From assembly GCA_902761625.1 (NCBI GenBank), contig CACWLH010000014.1:1-64000 (forward strand): DNA of 64,000 nucleotides, in the 5' to 3' direction. The notes under the pieces were generated by a model that saw only the letters and a program-made list of their open reading frames with translations, did not search any database and was not told the DNA's origin. Position numbers and translations under genes: made by a program. Of the stretch, positions 26,145-34,728 are shown in pieces. Each line of letters starts with the position of its first letter. Position 1 is the stretch's first letter. This DNA comes from an uncultured Erysipelotrichaceae bacterium (GTDB taxonomy: Bacteria > Bacillota_I > Bacilli_A > Erysipelotrichales > Erysipelotrichaceae).

Positions 26145-27143
26145 TTATTTTTTCATCTGATAAAGAAGATATGTCTGTCTGTATTTCATCATTAACAGCT
26201 GCGCTTTGAGCTTGAACGGAACATCCGGAAGCCTGAAATCATTAAATGCATCTTTCAGCTGTTTGGAATTCAATATTTCTCTGATACCGGAAAGCGCTTC
26301 TGCTTTCGGCCGTGTCATCTGCTGACTAATGCAGTTGCACGCATAATACACCATATGTAATTTCAGTTGCCGACTGAAATCGTACTCTTTAACGTTATCG
26401 AAGAATTCATGAAGATGGGTATTCATCAAAGAATAAACATCCCAGGCCCCCTTTCGGTAGCTGGTTGTTATCGTTCCTTCGTTCTGGTAGTAGTGATATA
26501 AAGCTTCACCTTTCAGATAGAAAAAGCTTTGACAGTAATAACCCATTACCGCACTGAAAATGTTATCCTCTGACCAGCGTACTTCTTCATCAAACATAAA
26601 ATTGTGTTTCTGAAGAAACTCTCTTCTGTATAAACAATGCCAGACTGATAACAAAGGACCATAATCAATGTTCTCACCCATGATCAGCGCCGGAAAAATG
26701 TCGTTTTCAATCTTTTGACGGTCATAATAACCGGAATCAATATTCAACGTTTTAACATAAGACGAAGTATTCCTGTTGATTCTCTTATAATCAGCCATCA
26801 CAAAGTCAACATGGTGTTCTTCCGCAGTCTGAGCCAGTCTTTCATACATGTTCAGCTCAACATCATCGTCTGAATCCACAAAGCCGATATATTTTCCACG
26901 TGCCTCTTTCATGCCTGCGTTGCGGGCGCTGCTGAGACCTCCGTTTTCTTTGTGGACCGTTTTGATTCTGCTGTCTTTAGCCGCAAACTGATCACACATT
27001 TTTCCCGACTGATCAGGAGAACCATCATCAACCAGAATGATTTCTATATCGTGCAATGACTGGTTTACCAGACTCTCTACACACCGAGCGAGGTATTTTT
27101 CAACTTTATAAACCGGTACAACAATCGAAACCAGCGGTTCCAT
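26145..27143 (-). CDS. Glycosyltransferase family 2
   Basis: A 332-residue GT2 enzyme with VSIVVPVYKVEKYLARCVES, EIILVDDGSPDQSG, GGLSSARNAGMKEARGKYI and the metal site GFVDSDDDVEL; WSEDNIFSAVMGYY fits the catalytic base region. It is very like the copies at 12689 and 17103 over the first 100 residues, which suggests repeated expansion of one type. Confidence 0.85.
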   Translation of the reverse strand: MEPLVSIVVPVYKVEKYLARCVESLVNQSLHDIEIILVDDGSPDQSGKMCDQFAAKDSRIKTVHKENGGLSSARNAGMKEARGKYIGFVDSDDDVELNMYERLAQTAEEHHVDFVMADYKRINRNTSSYVKTLNIDSGYYDRQKIENDIFPALIMGENIDYGPLLSVWHCLYRREFLQKHNFMFDEEVRWSEDNIFSAVMGYYCQSFFYLKGEALYHYYQNEGTITTSYRKGAWDVYSLMNTHLHEFFDNVKEYDFSRQLKLHMVYYACNCISQQMTRPKAEALSGIREILNSKQLKDAFNDFRLPDVPFKLKAQLLMMKYRQTYLLYQMKK

Positions 27144-27188
27144 ATAACCTCACCTCTTCTCTCAATAATTGACCTGACACTGTATTGT

Positions 27189-28370
27189 TTACATCAGACT
27201 ATAGAGCTTGTTGACTTCTGAATGATTTGAATAATCCCTGTTCCTGCAGTTTGATATCAGTGAATTCATCTTTACGGGATCTCTTAACAGTTCCGCAATG
27301 CCTGCTGCACACTTTTCATTGTCCAGAGGAACAATCATTCCATCCACTCCGTTTTCCAGCTGACTTGCCGAAGTTGCGTAATCAGTGATTACCACCGGCT
27401 TATGAAAGAGCTGTGCCTCAATCACTGAAACACATTTGCCTTCATAGCGGCTTGGCTGGACGTACAGATCAGGATTTTCTTTTTTACCGAGGACGATCAC
27501 GTGTTCATCCATACCGCATTCTTTGATTCTGTTCCGGATCAGATCTTCATCTGTTCCGAAGCCAATCAGATACCATTTCACATTCAGACCTTCTTTCAGA
27601 AGATATCTGCATATTTCAGGCACATTATCAAAGTTTTTCGCAGTGCAGAAACGGCCGATGGATAACAATCTGGTGCTGCCGTCTTCCGGCATTTCATCCA
27701 GCGCTGTAAACTCATTCTTTTTGCAATTCAGATAATCCATCGGATAAATATTCTGAATTTCAATCATCTTGTTTCTGAATGAAGGGAATACCGCAAGAAA
27801 ACTATCTGTCACCTGCGGTGAAATCGATACAATCCGATCATACTTTCCCCACATTGCCAGCTGGGTTTCCTGATCCACTGCCACTTTGCTGTAATCCGTA
27901 TGAATCCATGCTATTTTCTTTTTCGCCTTGACTTTCTCCGCCACAAAATAATGCGGTGTCAGAAAACTGATCGCAAGATCATATTCTTTCTGACTGATCT
28001 GAGGCATATATGGAAGTGTATATAAATGACTGCTTTGCAGACCGACATCATTATCAGTGGGAAGCCCAAGCTCCTGTACTCTTTTACGGGCTTTCTTCTT
28101 TCCACGGTATCTTCCATACGCAACAAGAATCTGGCCTTTTCTGAAAACATCCATGATCGGAACCGCAAGGGATGCATATTGAGGTTTTTCCGGAAGGAGA
28201 TTGATTGTTTCAGGAATATACTGAAACAAAGCCCCTTCATGACGCATCAAAAACAGATCAACCTGATATCTGGATTGATCAATGCTTTCCAATAAGCCAA
28301 GCAGTGCCTTTTCAGCTCCGCCAAGTTCCAGGGCATGCGAGAAAATCAGGATTTTTTTCTTTTCAGCCAT
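27189..28370 (-). CDS. Glycosyltransferase family 4 (GT-B)
   Basis: A 393-residue GT-B enzyme with the N-terminal ILIFSHALELGGAEKALLGL loop, LLSIGRFCTAKNFDNVPEIC and the C-terminal NPDLYVQPSRYEGKCVSVIEAQ with the conserved Glu pair that binds the nucleotide sugar. A retaining mechanism is expected for this family. It overlaps the end of the upstream gene by 25 bases. Confidence 0.85.
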   Translation of the reverse strand: MAEKKKILIFSHALELGGAEKALLGLLESIDQSRYQVDLFLMRHEGALFQYIPETINLLPEKPQYASLAVPIMDVFRKGQILVAYGRYRGKKKARKRVQELGLPTDNDVGLQSSHLYTLPYMPQISQKEYDLAISFLTPHYFVAEKVKAKKKIAWIHTDYSKVAVDQETQLAMWGKYDRIVSISPQVTDSFLAVFPSFRNKMIEIQNIYPMDYLNCKKNEFTALDEMPEDGSTRLLSIGRFCTAKNFDNVPEICRYLLKEGLNVKWYLIGFGTDEDLIRNRIKECGMDEHVIVLGKKENPDLYVQPSRYEGKCVSVIEAQLFHKPVVITDYATSASQLENGVDGMIVPLDNEKCAAGIAELLRDPVKMNSLISNCRNRDYSNHSEVNKLYSLM

Positions 28371-29053
28371 GAAAGACTATCCTTTCCGAAAATCCTGTGA
28401 ATCGGCTGAGTCAGATAGCTTCTGAATCTGCGTGCCGGAGTCATCCAGCTCTTGGCATACCAATGAATGGAATGTGTATTTTTTGTTTTATTCAGAACTC
28501 CGGTCGGATCATCATAAGGATTAAAGTAATCCCATGGAAATATCGTTACATCCGGTAACCTTTGCAGTGACCCGTCCTGTTTCAATCCCAGTTTAATCAA
28601 CGCATTTGTATTGACTATCGGACAGCCAATGGTTCCATGTTTCCCATCAAGATACAGATCATATTCTTTCAACATTCTGTATATGACATCGTTACCTTTT
28701 TCTGCTCCAAAGCCTAATCCGGACGCCACATATTCATCTGTTTCAAATCCGAAGAAAGCCTTCTCATTCAATAAGTCATCAAATGATCTGACCGCTTCCA
28801 CATCCACATCAAAATAAATGCCGCCTTCTTCATAAATTTTCTGCAGTCTTACATAGTCACTCAGGAAGGCATATTTCTTTTCGTTGTAAAGATATGATGT
28901 ATATGCATTCTGATATACATCATAGTTGTCCTCATTCCATTCGATCAGTTCATAATCCGGACAATACTTCTTCCAGCTGGCAATACACATTCTCGCTTTT
29001 TTATTAAGTTCGCCATGTCCAAACCAGCAATAATGTATTTTCTTTGGTATCAT
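28346..29053 (-). CDS. DXD sugar-binding glycosyltransferase (GT32-like, capsular type)
   Basis: A 235-residue protein opening IPKKIHYCWFGHGELNKKA, followed by ELIEWNEDNYDV, FLSDYVRLQKIYEEGGIYFDVDVE with the DXD metal motif, and SIHWYAKSW near the end. This is the layout of the Gly_transf_sug family related to OCH1 and capsule glycosyltransferases. Overlaps on both sides (25 and 4 bases) show tight coupling in the operon. Confidence 0.85.
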   Translation of the reverse strand: MIPKKIHYCWFGHGELNKKARMCIASWKKYCPDYELIEWNEDNYDVYQNAYTSYLYNEKKYAFLSDYVRLQKIYEEGGIYFDVDVEAVRSFDDLLNEKAFFGFETDEYVASGLGFGAEKGNDVIYRMLKEYDLYLDGKHGTIGCPIVNTNALIKLGLKQDGSLQRLPDVTIFPWDYFNPYDDPTGVLNKTKNTHSIHWYAKSWMTPARRFRSYLTQPIHRIFGKDSLSWLKRKKS

Positions 29054-29931
29054 GATTCAGCCTTTCTTCGGATATATTTTTCAAGTATGATACCGGCCGG
29101 TACTGCTAAAACCGTGAGCAGTTTTTCAGGGGATTCCCTGAGATAGTGTTTATTCTTTGCAAGTCTGCTTTCAGCCACATAATGTATGCAGTCAATGAAT
29201 ACCCGCTTCTTTGAATCGGGATACTGCATTCTGATTTTCCGCCAGAAAGCAAAACCTTTCGGATTTTTATAATATTGTGAAACCATCGTATTGGTGGAAC
29301 CGTCCGCCTGATATTCAACCAGACAGACAATTTCATTCAGGACAGCCATCTTATAATCCTGATCGATCAGTCTGTATTTATAGGCAAGCGAAACATATTT
29401 CTCACCTTCGAACACCGGATACTCAGGATATTGGTTAATAATGTCTGTACGATAAATCAGTTTTTTATCACCTGATCCCCCGGCGGCGTAATATCCGGAA
29501 ACAGTGGTTTCATCCATCCCTTGCGGAAACCCTTTCCCGATCACCTCTCCGTTATCCATACGTGCATCAAGCGCGATGATACCGGCATAGCCCTGATCCC
29601 TGACTTCATTCCATTTTGCGAGGATTTTTTTTACAGCTTCCGGCGGCATCGCGTCATCCGAATCTGTGCACACATTCAATTCTGTCGTGATGTTGGCGTA
29701 GGCAGTATTATGAGCGGTATGCATTCCGCCGTTTTCTTTATATACGTACTGAATTTCAAAGTCTTTTTCTGACTCCTGCCACGCTTTTACCAGTTCAGCA
29801 GTATTGTCAGTTGATCCATCATCCACAACCAGCCAGATGAAATCTTTACATGTCTGATTTTTCAGAGACTCATAAGTTCTTGGCAATGTATGCGCACGGT
29901 TATAAGCGGGAGTAAAAACTGTAAGAATCAT
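29050..29931 (-). CDS. Glycosyltransferase family 2
   Basis: A 293-residue GT2 enzyme with LTVFTPAYNRAHTLPRTYES, WLVVDDGSTDNT and the metal site NVCTDSDDAMPP. After the core comes a segment with two DxD-like acids (RYRLIDQDYKMAV) and a positively charged end. It is coupled by a four-base overlap to the DXD enzyme. Confidence 0.85.
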   Translation of the reverse strand: MILTVFTPAYNRAHTLPRTYESLKNQTCKDFIWLVVDDGSTDNTAELVKAWQESEKDFEIQYVYKENGGMHTAHNTAYANITTELNVCTDSDDAMPPEAVKKILAKWNEVRDQGYAGIIALDARMDNGEVIGKGFPQGMDETTVSGYYAAGGSGDKKLIYRTDIINQYPEYPVFEGEKYVSLAYKYRLIDQDYKMAVLNEIVCLVEYQADGSTNTMVSQYYKNPKGFAFWRKIRMQYPDSKKRVFIDCIHYVAESRLAKNKHYLRESPEKLLTVLAVPAGIILEKYIRRKAES

Positions 29932-29932
29932 A

Positions 29933-31075
29933 CTATTTACTCCTCTCTTCTTTTACACGGCTGCTTTTTTCAATGTAAAACTTCATCAGTTCCTGCGCAT
30001 TGTTTTCGACATCAAAGCCGCGTTTTTTGACAATGCCTGCATACTGCAGACGATCATCTGAATGATATTCATTAATACGTGCCGCCCAATACTCGGGTTT
30101 TTCATTCAGGCTCAGAACACTTACAATCTCAGGAACAATCACTGCGTCTGCAGGAATGTTCTCGGAAATAAAGCTTGGCAGTCCGGATGCTTGTGCCTCC
30201 ACCAATGTAACCGGCAGGCCCTCAAAAATTGAGGGGAACACAAGCACATCCATGGCGGACATATATTCATTCACATTTTCCTGTACACCGGCGAAAATTA
30301 CATGACTATACAGTCCATATTCTATTACTGAGTTTTCTATATGTTCTCTGAGATCACCATCTCCCAGCATCAGCAGAACGGCATTCTGATTCTTATTATG
30401 AATACTTCTGAATACTTCAATCAGATAATCATGATTCTTCGCAGGGGCGAACCGGCCGACATGACCAACCACAAATTTTGTTTCATCCAATCCATACAAG
30501 CTGCGGATTCTGTTTCTTTGTTCAGAATTGAATGCGAATTTATTCGTATCCACCGCATTGTTCATGATTGAAAGCTTTAACGGATTGTCCGCTATTTTCT
30601 TTCCATAACGGTCGATGCCCGCCTGTCTGGAACATGAAAAAAAGTAATCCGCCGTATGCCTTGTCGGGTAAGATAAGGTTCTGTATAAAACCTGTTTGGC
30701 ATTCAGCGGACCATTGGTATTATGACTGTGCGCGATGGTGAAAAGACCATGTTTTTTTGCGATAGAAAGATAGATGGAAGCGGTGCTGCCGATATGGCCG
30801 TGAATCACTTCATATTCATCATCGTGCAGATTGAAAAATTCCTCCCACCATTTCCGGTATGTCAGAAGATTTTTCCCTGAGAACTTCGGGCATCGGTAGA
30901 CTCTTCCGCCCAATTCCTGAATTTCCTGATCATAAACGGCAGGCGCATTTCCATGCTCAACGAAATCAAACTGCACAAGGCTGCGATCGATTGTACGATA
31001 CAGGTTCATAATCAGAGATTCCGCACCCGCGCGGTTCATAATTCCAATAACCTGCAATACTCTGACTGGTTTCAT
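29933..31075 (-). CDS. Glycosyltransferase family 4 (GT-B)
   Basis: A 380-residue GT-B enzyme: VLQVIGIMNRAGAESLIMNL at the N-terminus, VIHGHIGSTASIYL, FVVGHVGRFAPAKNHDYLIE and the donor site MDVLVFPSIFEGLPVTLVEAQ. This resembles the EpsF/CapM-like group. It stands directly downstream of the EpsG-like gene. Confidence 0.85.
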   Translation of the reverse strand: MKPVRVLQVIGIMNRAGAESLIMNLYRTIDRSLVQFDFVEHGNAPAVYDQEIQELGGRVYRCPKFSGKNLLTYRKWWEEFFNLHDDEYEVIHGHIGSTASIYLSIAKKHGLFTIAHSHNTNGPLNAKQVLYRTLSYPTRHTADYFFSCSRQAGIDRYGKKIADNPLKLSIMNNAVDTNKFAFNSEQRNRIRSLYGLDETKFVVGHVGRFAPAKNHDYLIEVFRSIHNKNQNAVLLMLGDGDLREHIENSVIEYGLYSHVIFAGVQENVNEYMSAMDVLVFPSIFEGLPVTLVEAQASGLPSFISENIPADAVIVPEIVSVLSLNEKPEYWAARINEYHSDDRLQYAGIVKKRGFDVENNAQELMKFYIEKSSRVKEERSK

Positions 31076-31118
31076 TACGAATTCCCCTTATCAATCAAAC
31101 AATCTTGTGAGTGAATTA

Positions 31119-32234
31119 TTATATTAATCCCCAGGTAAAATGAACCTGATAAATATAGAAAAGAATAAACATAACAATCATTGCGGATTTAATCACCTGC
31201 CCGGATTGTTTCGAAAAAATATGTTCAATTTCCCATGGCAGAAGAATACAGTTGGAATACAAGCAAGCATAAATGGGCAGACGTCCCACAAAAATACCGG
31301 AAGTGCCCATTGCGATCAGATACAGTCCGGCTGAAATAATGGACATATTAACACAGACATTGATCACAGGGTCATTTTCTTCCCTGATATACGACAGACC
31401 GAGAAGAGATAAAACCATCGGCACTGAATAGACAAGTACGCGGATCGGATTGGTTCCCGTATCATTTGACGATGTCCAGTCATCGATAACATTTGAGTAC
31501 TGCGTTTCAGAAAGCAAACCCTCGAGGATATCTGTAAACCTGTCCACAAAGAAGAGAACCAGGACAGTCGCAAATAAAACCATTACCGTACTCTTATTCC
31601 ACGGTTCACCCTGTACGATGAAAATCACCGGCAACATCAACAATGCACTTTGATGAAACTGCGATGCCACAAGTACAGCCAGCACTGCACGAATATACTT
31701 TCTTTCGAATATCCAGTCTGAACATGCAAAAATAATGCAGACCGCCATAAACTGACGTACACCGTTTTGCATAAACGAAATATAATCCGTTGATGCGACA
31801 AAGATAAAGAATGCGGTTATCAGATAAGGTGTATATTTCCTGACTGTTCTGGTGAAACATAATATCTGAAATGTCGCAAGGATTCCGAAATACACAACCG
31901 GCCTGTATCCGAGTATCGTTCTTAAGACAGCGACAACAAGGTAAAAAGCCCTGTCCTTCCTGAGTCCGCTCACATAACCGGGGATCGCACTAAATGACGC
32001 AACTGTGTTACGAAACGTCTGCCGGTAGTTATACGTATCTCCGATATTCCCTCTTTTTGCGGCAAGATATACCAGAGGAGCTGCTGCCAACAACGCAAAA
32101 ATCCAGTTATATCTGGTAACAGTCCTTCCATTAACATGTTCCTGTTTGGTCACAAGATAATGCTGTCTGTTTGCGATATATGCTAACAGGACAAGCCATC
32201 CAAAGTAACCAAAGTATGTAAGATAAGCTCTCAT
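31119..32234 (-). CDS. EpsG-family membrane protein, probable polysaccharide polymerase
   Basis: A 371-residue protein with about ten membrane helices and the EpsG-type features AAKRGNIGDTYNYRQTFRNT (the GDT-Y region), FMQNGVRQFMAVCI, where the conserved Gln-x-x-Arg-Gln stretch lies, and ASQFHQSALLMLPVIF. EpsG proteins are thought to polymerise repeat units outside the membrane, like Wzy. The start overlaps the upstream gene by four bases and lacks a strong ribosome site, so it is probably coupled. Confidence 0.8.
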   Translation of the reverse strand: MRAYLTYFGYFGWLVLLAYIANRQHYLVTKQEHVNGRTVTRYNWIFALLAAAPLVYLAAKRGNIGDTYNYRQTFRNTVASFSAIPGYVSGLRKDRAFYLVVAVLRTILGYRPVVYFGILATFQILCFTRTVRKYTPYLITAFFIFVASTDYISFMQNGVRQFMAVCIIFACSDWIFERKYIRAVLAVLVASQFHQSALLMLPVIFIVQGEPWNKSTVMVLFATVLVLFFVDRFTDILEGLLSETQYSNVIDDWTSSNDTGTNPIRVLVYSVPMVLSLLGLSYIREENDPVINVCVNMSIISAGLYLIAMGTSGIFVGRLPIYACLYSNCILLPWEIEHIFSKQSGQVIKSAMIVMFILFYIYQVHFTWGLI

Positions 32235-33310
32235 ATTCTACATGCGTTTCTTGTCAGTTTTACAACTTCTTCTTTTGCGAATTCGTACTCCATCTTTTCG
32301 CGGGCGTGATGGGAAATCTGTTCTCTTTCCTCACGGGGAAGAGACAGTGCTTTTTTCATCATTCTGTAAAGTGAATCAGAGTCTTTGGGTTTAACGAGAT
32401 ATCCGGTTTTACCTAAATCAACGGCTTCTTTACATCCTGGTATATTGGTTGTGATCAATAATCTTCCGGTGGATGCAGCTTCGAGAAGAACGTTGGACAT
32501 GCCTTCGTGATAAGAAGGCAATACAACACAGTCTGCCGAGACATAGAACGGTCTGGGATCTCTGTGGAAACCATGGAACACGGCAATACCGTCATTCACA
32601 AGCTGATTGATCTTGCTTTCATAATCTTCTTCGGTGAATCCGACGATATCAAGAACGGTATCAGGATATTCCGCATGGATTCTGCGCATTGCCTCAAACA
32701 GTTCATCCACACCTTTTTCTTTCATGATCCTTCCAAGATAAAGGAAGTGGAATATATCATGATCTTCAAGCGGTGAATAAGCATAATAGGTTGTATTCAC
32801 GCCTGCACCGGGTAAAACGAAAGCCAGATCAGGGCGGATGATCTTATGTTCCGTGAAATATTCCGCATCACTCTTATTTTCGAAGAAGACAACTCTGGCT
32901 CCTTTACATCCTTCTCTGTAAAGGGCTGTGGCAATCTGTCTCAAGCCTGGTTTTTCAAAGGCTGTGCCCATTCCCTGCACATTGACCGCATAGGGAATTC
33001 CCAATTTCTGGCAGGCTCTGCCTCCGTATACATTCGGCTTGATGGAATATGTGATAACGAAATCAGGCTGTTCCTCTTTTAACAGCCTGAGATATGTTCT
33101 GTACAGTTCCAGTTCTCCGGTAGGAGAAATACCTCTTCTTTCGAATTTGGTTTCAATGACTTTACAGCCCATATTCCGAAGATCGTCTTCTCTTCCGTTG
33201 AACGGAGTGGAGATGACAACTTCATAGTCCTGCATGATATCTTCTGCCAGTTCTCTTCTGAACTGATAGAACATATAGGAATGATTTGTCAGAAACATTA
33301 CCTTTTCCAT
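32231..33310 (-). CDS. Glycosyltransferase family 4 (GT-B), early-acting candidate
   Basis: A 359-residue GT-B enzyme with MFLTNHSYMFYQFRRELAED, VITYSIKPNVYGGRACQKLG, FLYLGRIMKEKGVDELFEAM and the donor site VVLPSYHEGMSNVLLEAAS. This N-terminal SIKPN type is common among second-step enzymes such as CapM and PglA that use a diphospholipid-linked sugar. It is the first glycosyltransferase gene after the kinases in the operon, which fits an early step. Confidence 0.85.
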   Translation of the reverse strand: MEKVMFLTNHSYMFYQFRRELAEDIMQDYEVVISTPFNGREDDLRNMGCKVIETKFERRGISPTGELELYRTYLRLLKEEQPDFVITYSIKPNVYGGRACQKLGIPYAVNVQGMGTAFEKPGLRQIATALYREGCKGARVVFFENKSDAEYFTEHKIIRPDLAFVLPGAGVNTTYYAYSPLEDHDIFHFLYLGRIMKEKGVDELFEAMRRIHAEYPDTVLDIVGFTEEDYESKINQLVNDGIAVFHGFHRDPRPFYVSADCVVLPSYHEGMSNVLLEAASTGRLLITTNIPGCKEAVDLGKTGYLVKPKDSDSLYRMMKKALSLPREEREQISHHAREKMEYEFAKEEVVKLTRNACRI

Positions 33311-33330
33311 AATTCAAACCACTCCTTTCT

Positions 33331-34728
33331 CTAAGCGTAATAGCTCTTCTTACCATACGAGCTGTATCCGCTCGATGAACTTTCCTTACCTGCATTCAAT
33401 ACAATACCGGCAATCTCAACACCGGTTTCAGAGAGTTCACGGATACCTTTCTGGATGTATGATGTTCTGGCATAATCGCAAAGCACGACATAAACAGCCA
33501 GATCGGCGTACGGAACTGCCATTTCAGCGTCTGCCAACATGGCGGAGGGAGGTGTATCAAGAACCACGATATCAGCGATTTCCTTCACCTTATCAACCAG
33601 CTTCTTCATGTTATCAGAACGAAGAAGTTCTGTATGTTCATCCTCATCCGGTTCCGAACCGGGAAGAACGATCAATTTCAATCCGCTGCTCTCATAAGAA
33701 ATCAGAGTATCCTGAAGCTTGCATTCTCCCATCAGGAATTTCGCAAGTCCCGGCTCATTGGTTGTCAGGTTCAATACTTCTTTGACTGAAGGGTTTCTCA
33801 GGTCACAGTCAATCAATACAACTTTCTTCTTCTGCATGGCAAAAGACAAAGCGAGGTTGACTGATACAGTGGACTTTCCTTCACCCGGAAGTGAGGAAGT
33901 TACCATGAGGACTTTCTTGCCCTTTTCCATCTTTCTGTCCAGTCTGGTACGGATGACTCGGACTGCTTCCAGATAATCAGACTGGATATTCTTTTTCAGA
34001 ATGTTGATTCCATTCTGTTCGGATTTTCTTCTCTTCTTCTTTTTGTATACAGGCAGTGTTCCAAGATAGGAAATATTGGTAATACTTCTCAGGTCTCTTG
34101 AAGTCAAAACTGTACGGAAAGTGATAATGTAAATAACCAATAAAACAGCCGCGATGATTAATCCTGCCGTTGCACCGGTAACCAATGCATTGCGCATGGT
34201 TGTTCCTCTGGCTGTGTCGGTAGGAACGCCGCCATCATCGATGATCTGCACGGTTGTACGCCCCACAACATGCTGGGCAACCTGAGGATAATTCTTAATT
34301 ACAGATTGCAATACATCATATGTTGTTTCAGGATTCCATCCGGTCACACGGATGGTCAGAAAGTTCGTATTGGCAATATTGGTAACACGGATCGTCTCCG
34401 GAATGCTGCTTCTGCCAAGGTCATTGGCAATGATATCCTTTAACGCCGAACTGGTCAGAATATACGGGAACACCTTACCAAGCTGAGCAGCTGTTCTGGC
34501 ATTGTTTGTACTGTCACCATTCAATCCTGTCATGGATACAGATACAGTCGCTTCGGCTGTATAGGTCGGATCATATCTGGATGAGATACGGAAATAATTG
34601 AGTCCTCCCAATAATAAAGGAAGAATCAGGAAGAGATACCACACCTTTTTGATCGATGTCCAGATCAGATGAAGCATCTCTGTAATATCAATCTTCTGCA
34701 GCGTTTCTCTGTCTTCAGATGTACTCAT
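33331..34728 (-). CDS. Wzz/BY-kinase fusion (capsule chain-length regulator and tyrosine kinase)
   Basis: A 465-residue protein with a Wzz domain (membrane helices near 30-46 and 182-204) joined to a BY-kinase. Walker A is PGEGKST (281-287), Walker A' VVLIDCDLRNPS (about 303) and Walker B IVVLDTPPS. A short Ser/Tyr-rich tail (SSSSGYSSYGKKSYYA) carries the likely autophosphorylation sites. Fusion of the two parts in one chain is the proteobacterial style, while Bacillota usually split them. It is coupled to the kinase at 34725 by a four-base overlap. Confidence 0.9.
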   Translation of the reverse strand: MSTSEDRETLQKIDITEMLHLIWTSIKKVWYLFLILPLLLGGLNYFRISSRYDPTYTAEATVSVSMTGLNGDSTNNARTAAQLGKVFPYILTSSALKDIIANDLGRSSIPETIRVTNIANTNFLTIRVTGWNPETTYDVLQSVIKNYPQVAQHVVGRTTVQIIDDGGVPTDTARGTTMRNALVTGATAGLIIAAVLLVIYIITFRTVLTSRDLRSITNISYLGTLPVYKKKKRRKSEQNGINILKKNIQSDYLEAVRVIRTRLDRKMEKGKKVLMVTSSLPGEGKSTVSVNLALSFAMQKKKVVLIDCDLRNPSVKEVLNLTTNEPGLAKFLMGECKLQDTLISYESSGLKLIVLPGSEPDEDEHTELLRSDNMKKLVDKVKEIADIVVLDTPPSAMLADAEMAVPYADLAVYVVLCDYARTSYIQKGIRELSETGVEIAGIVLNAGKESSSSGYSSYGKKSYYA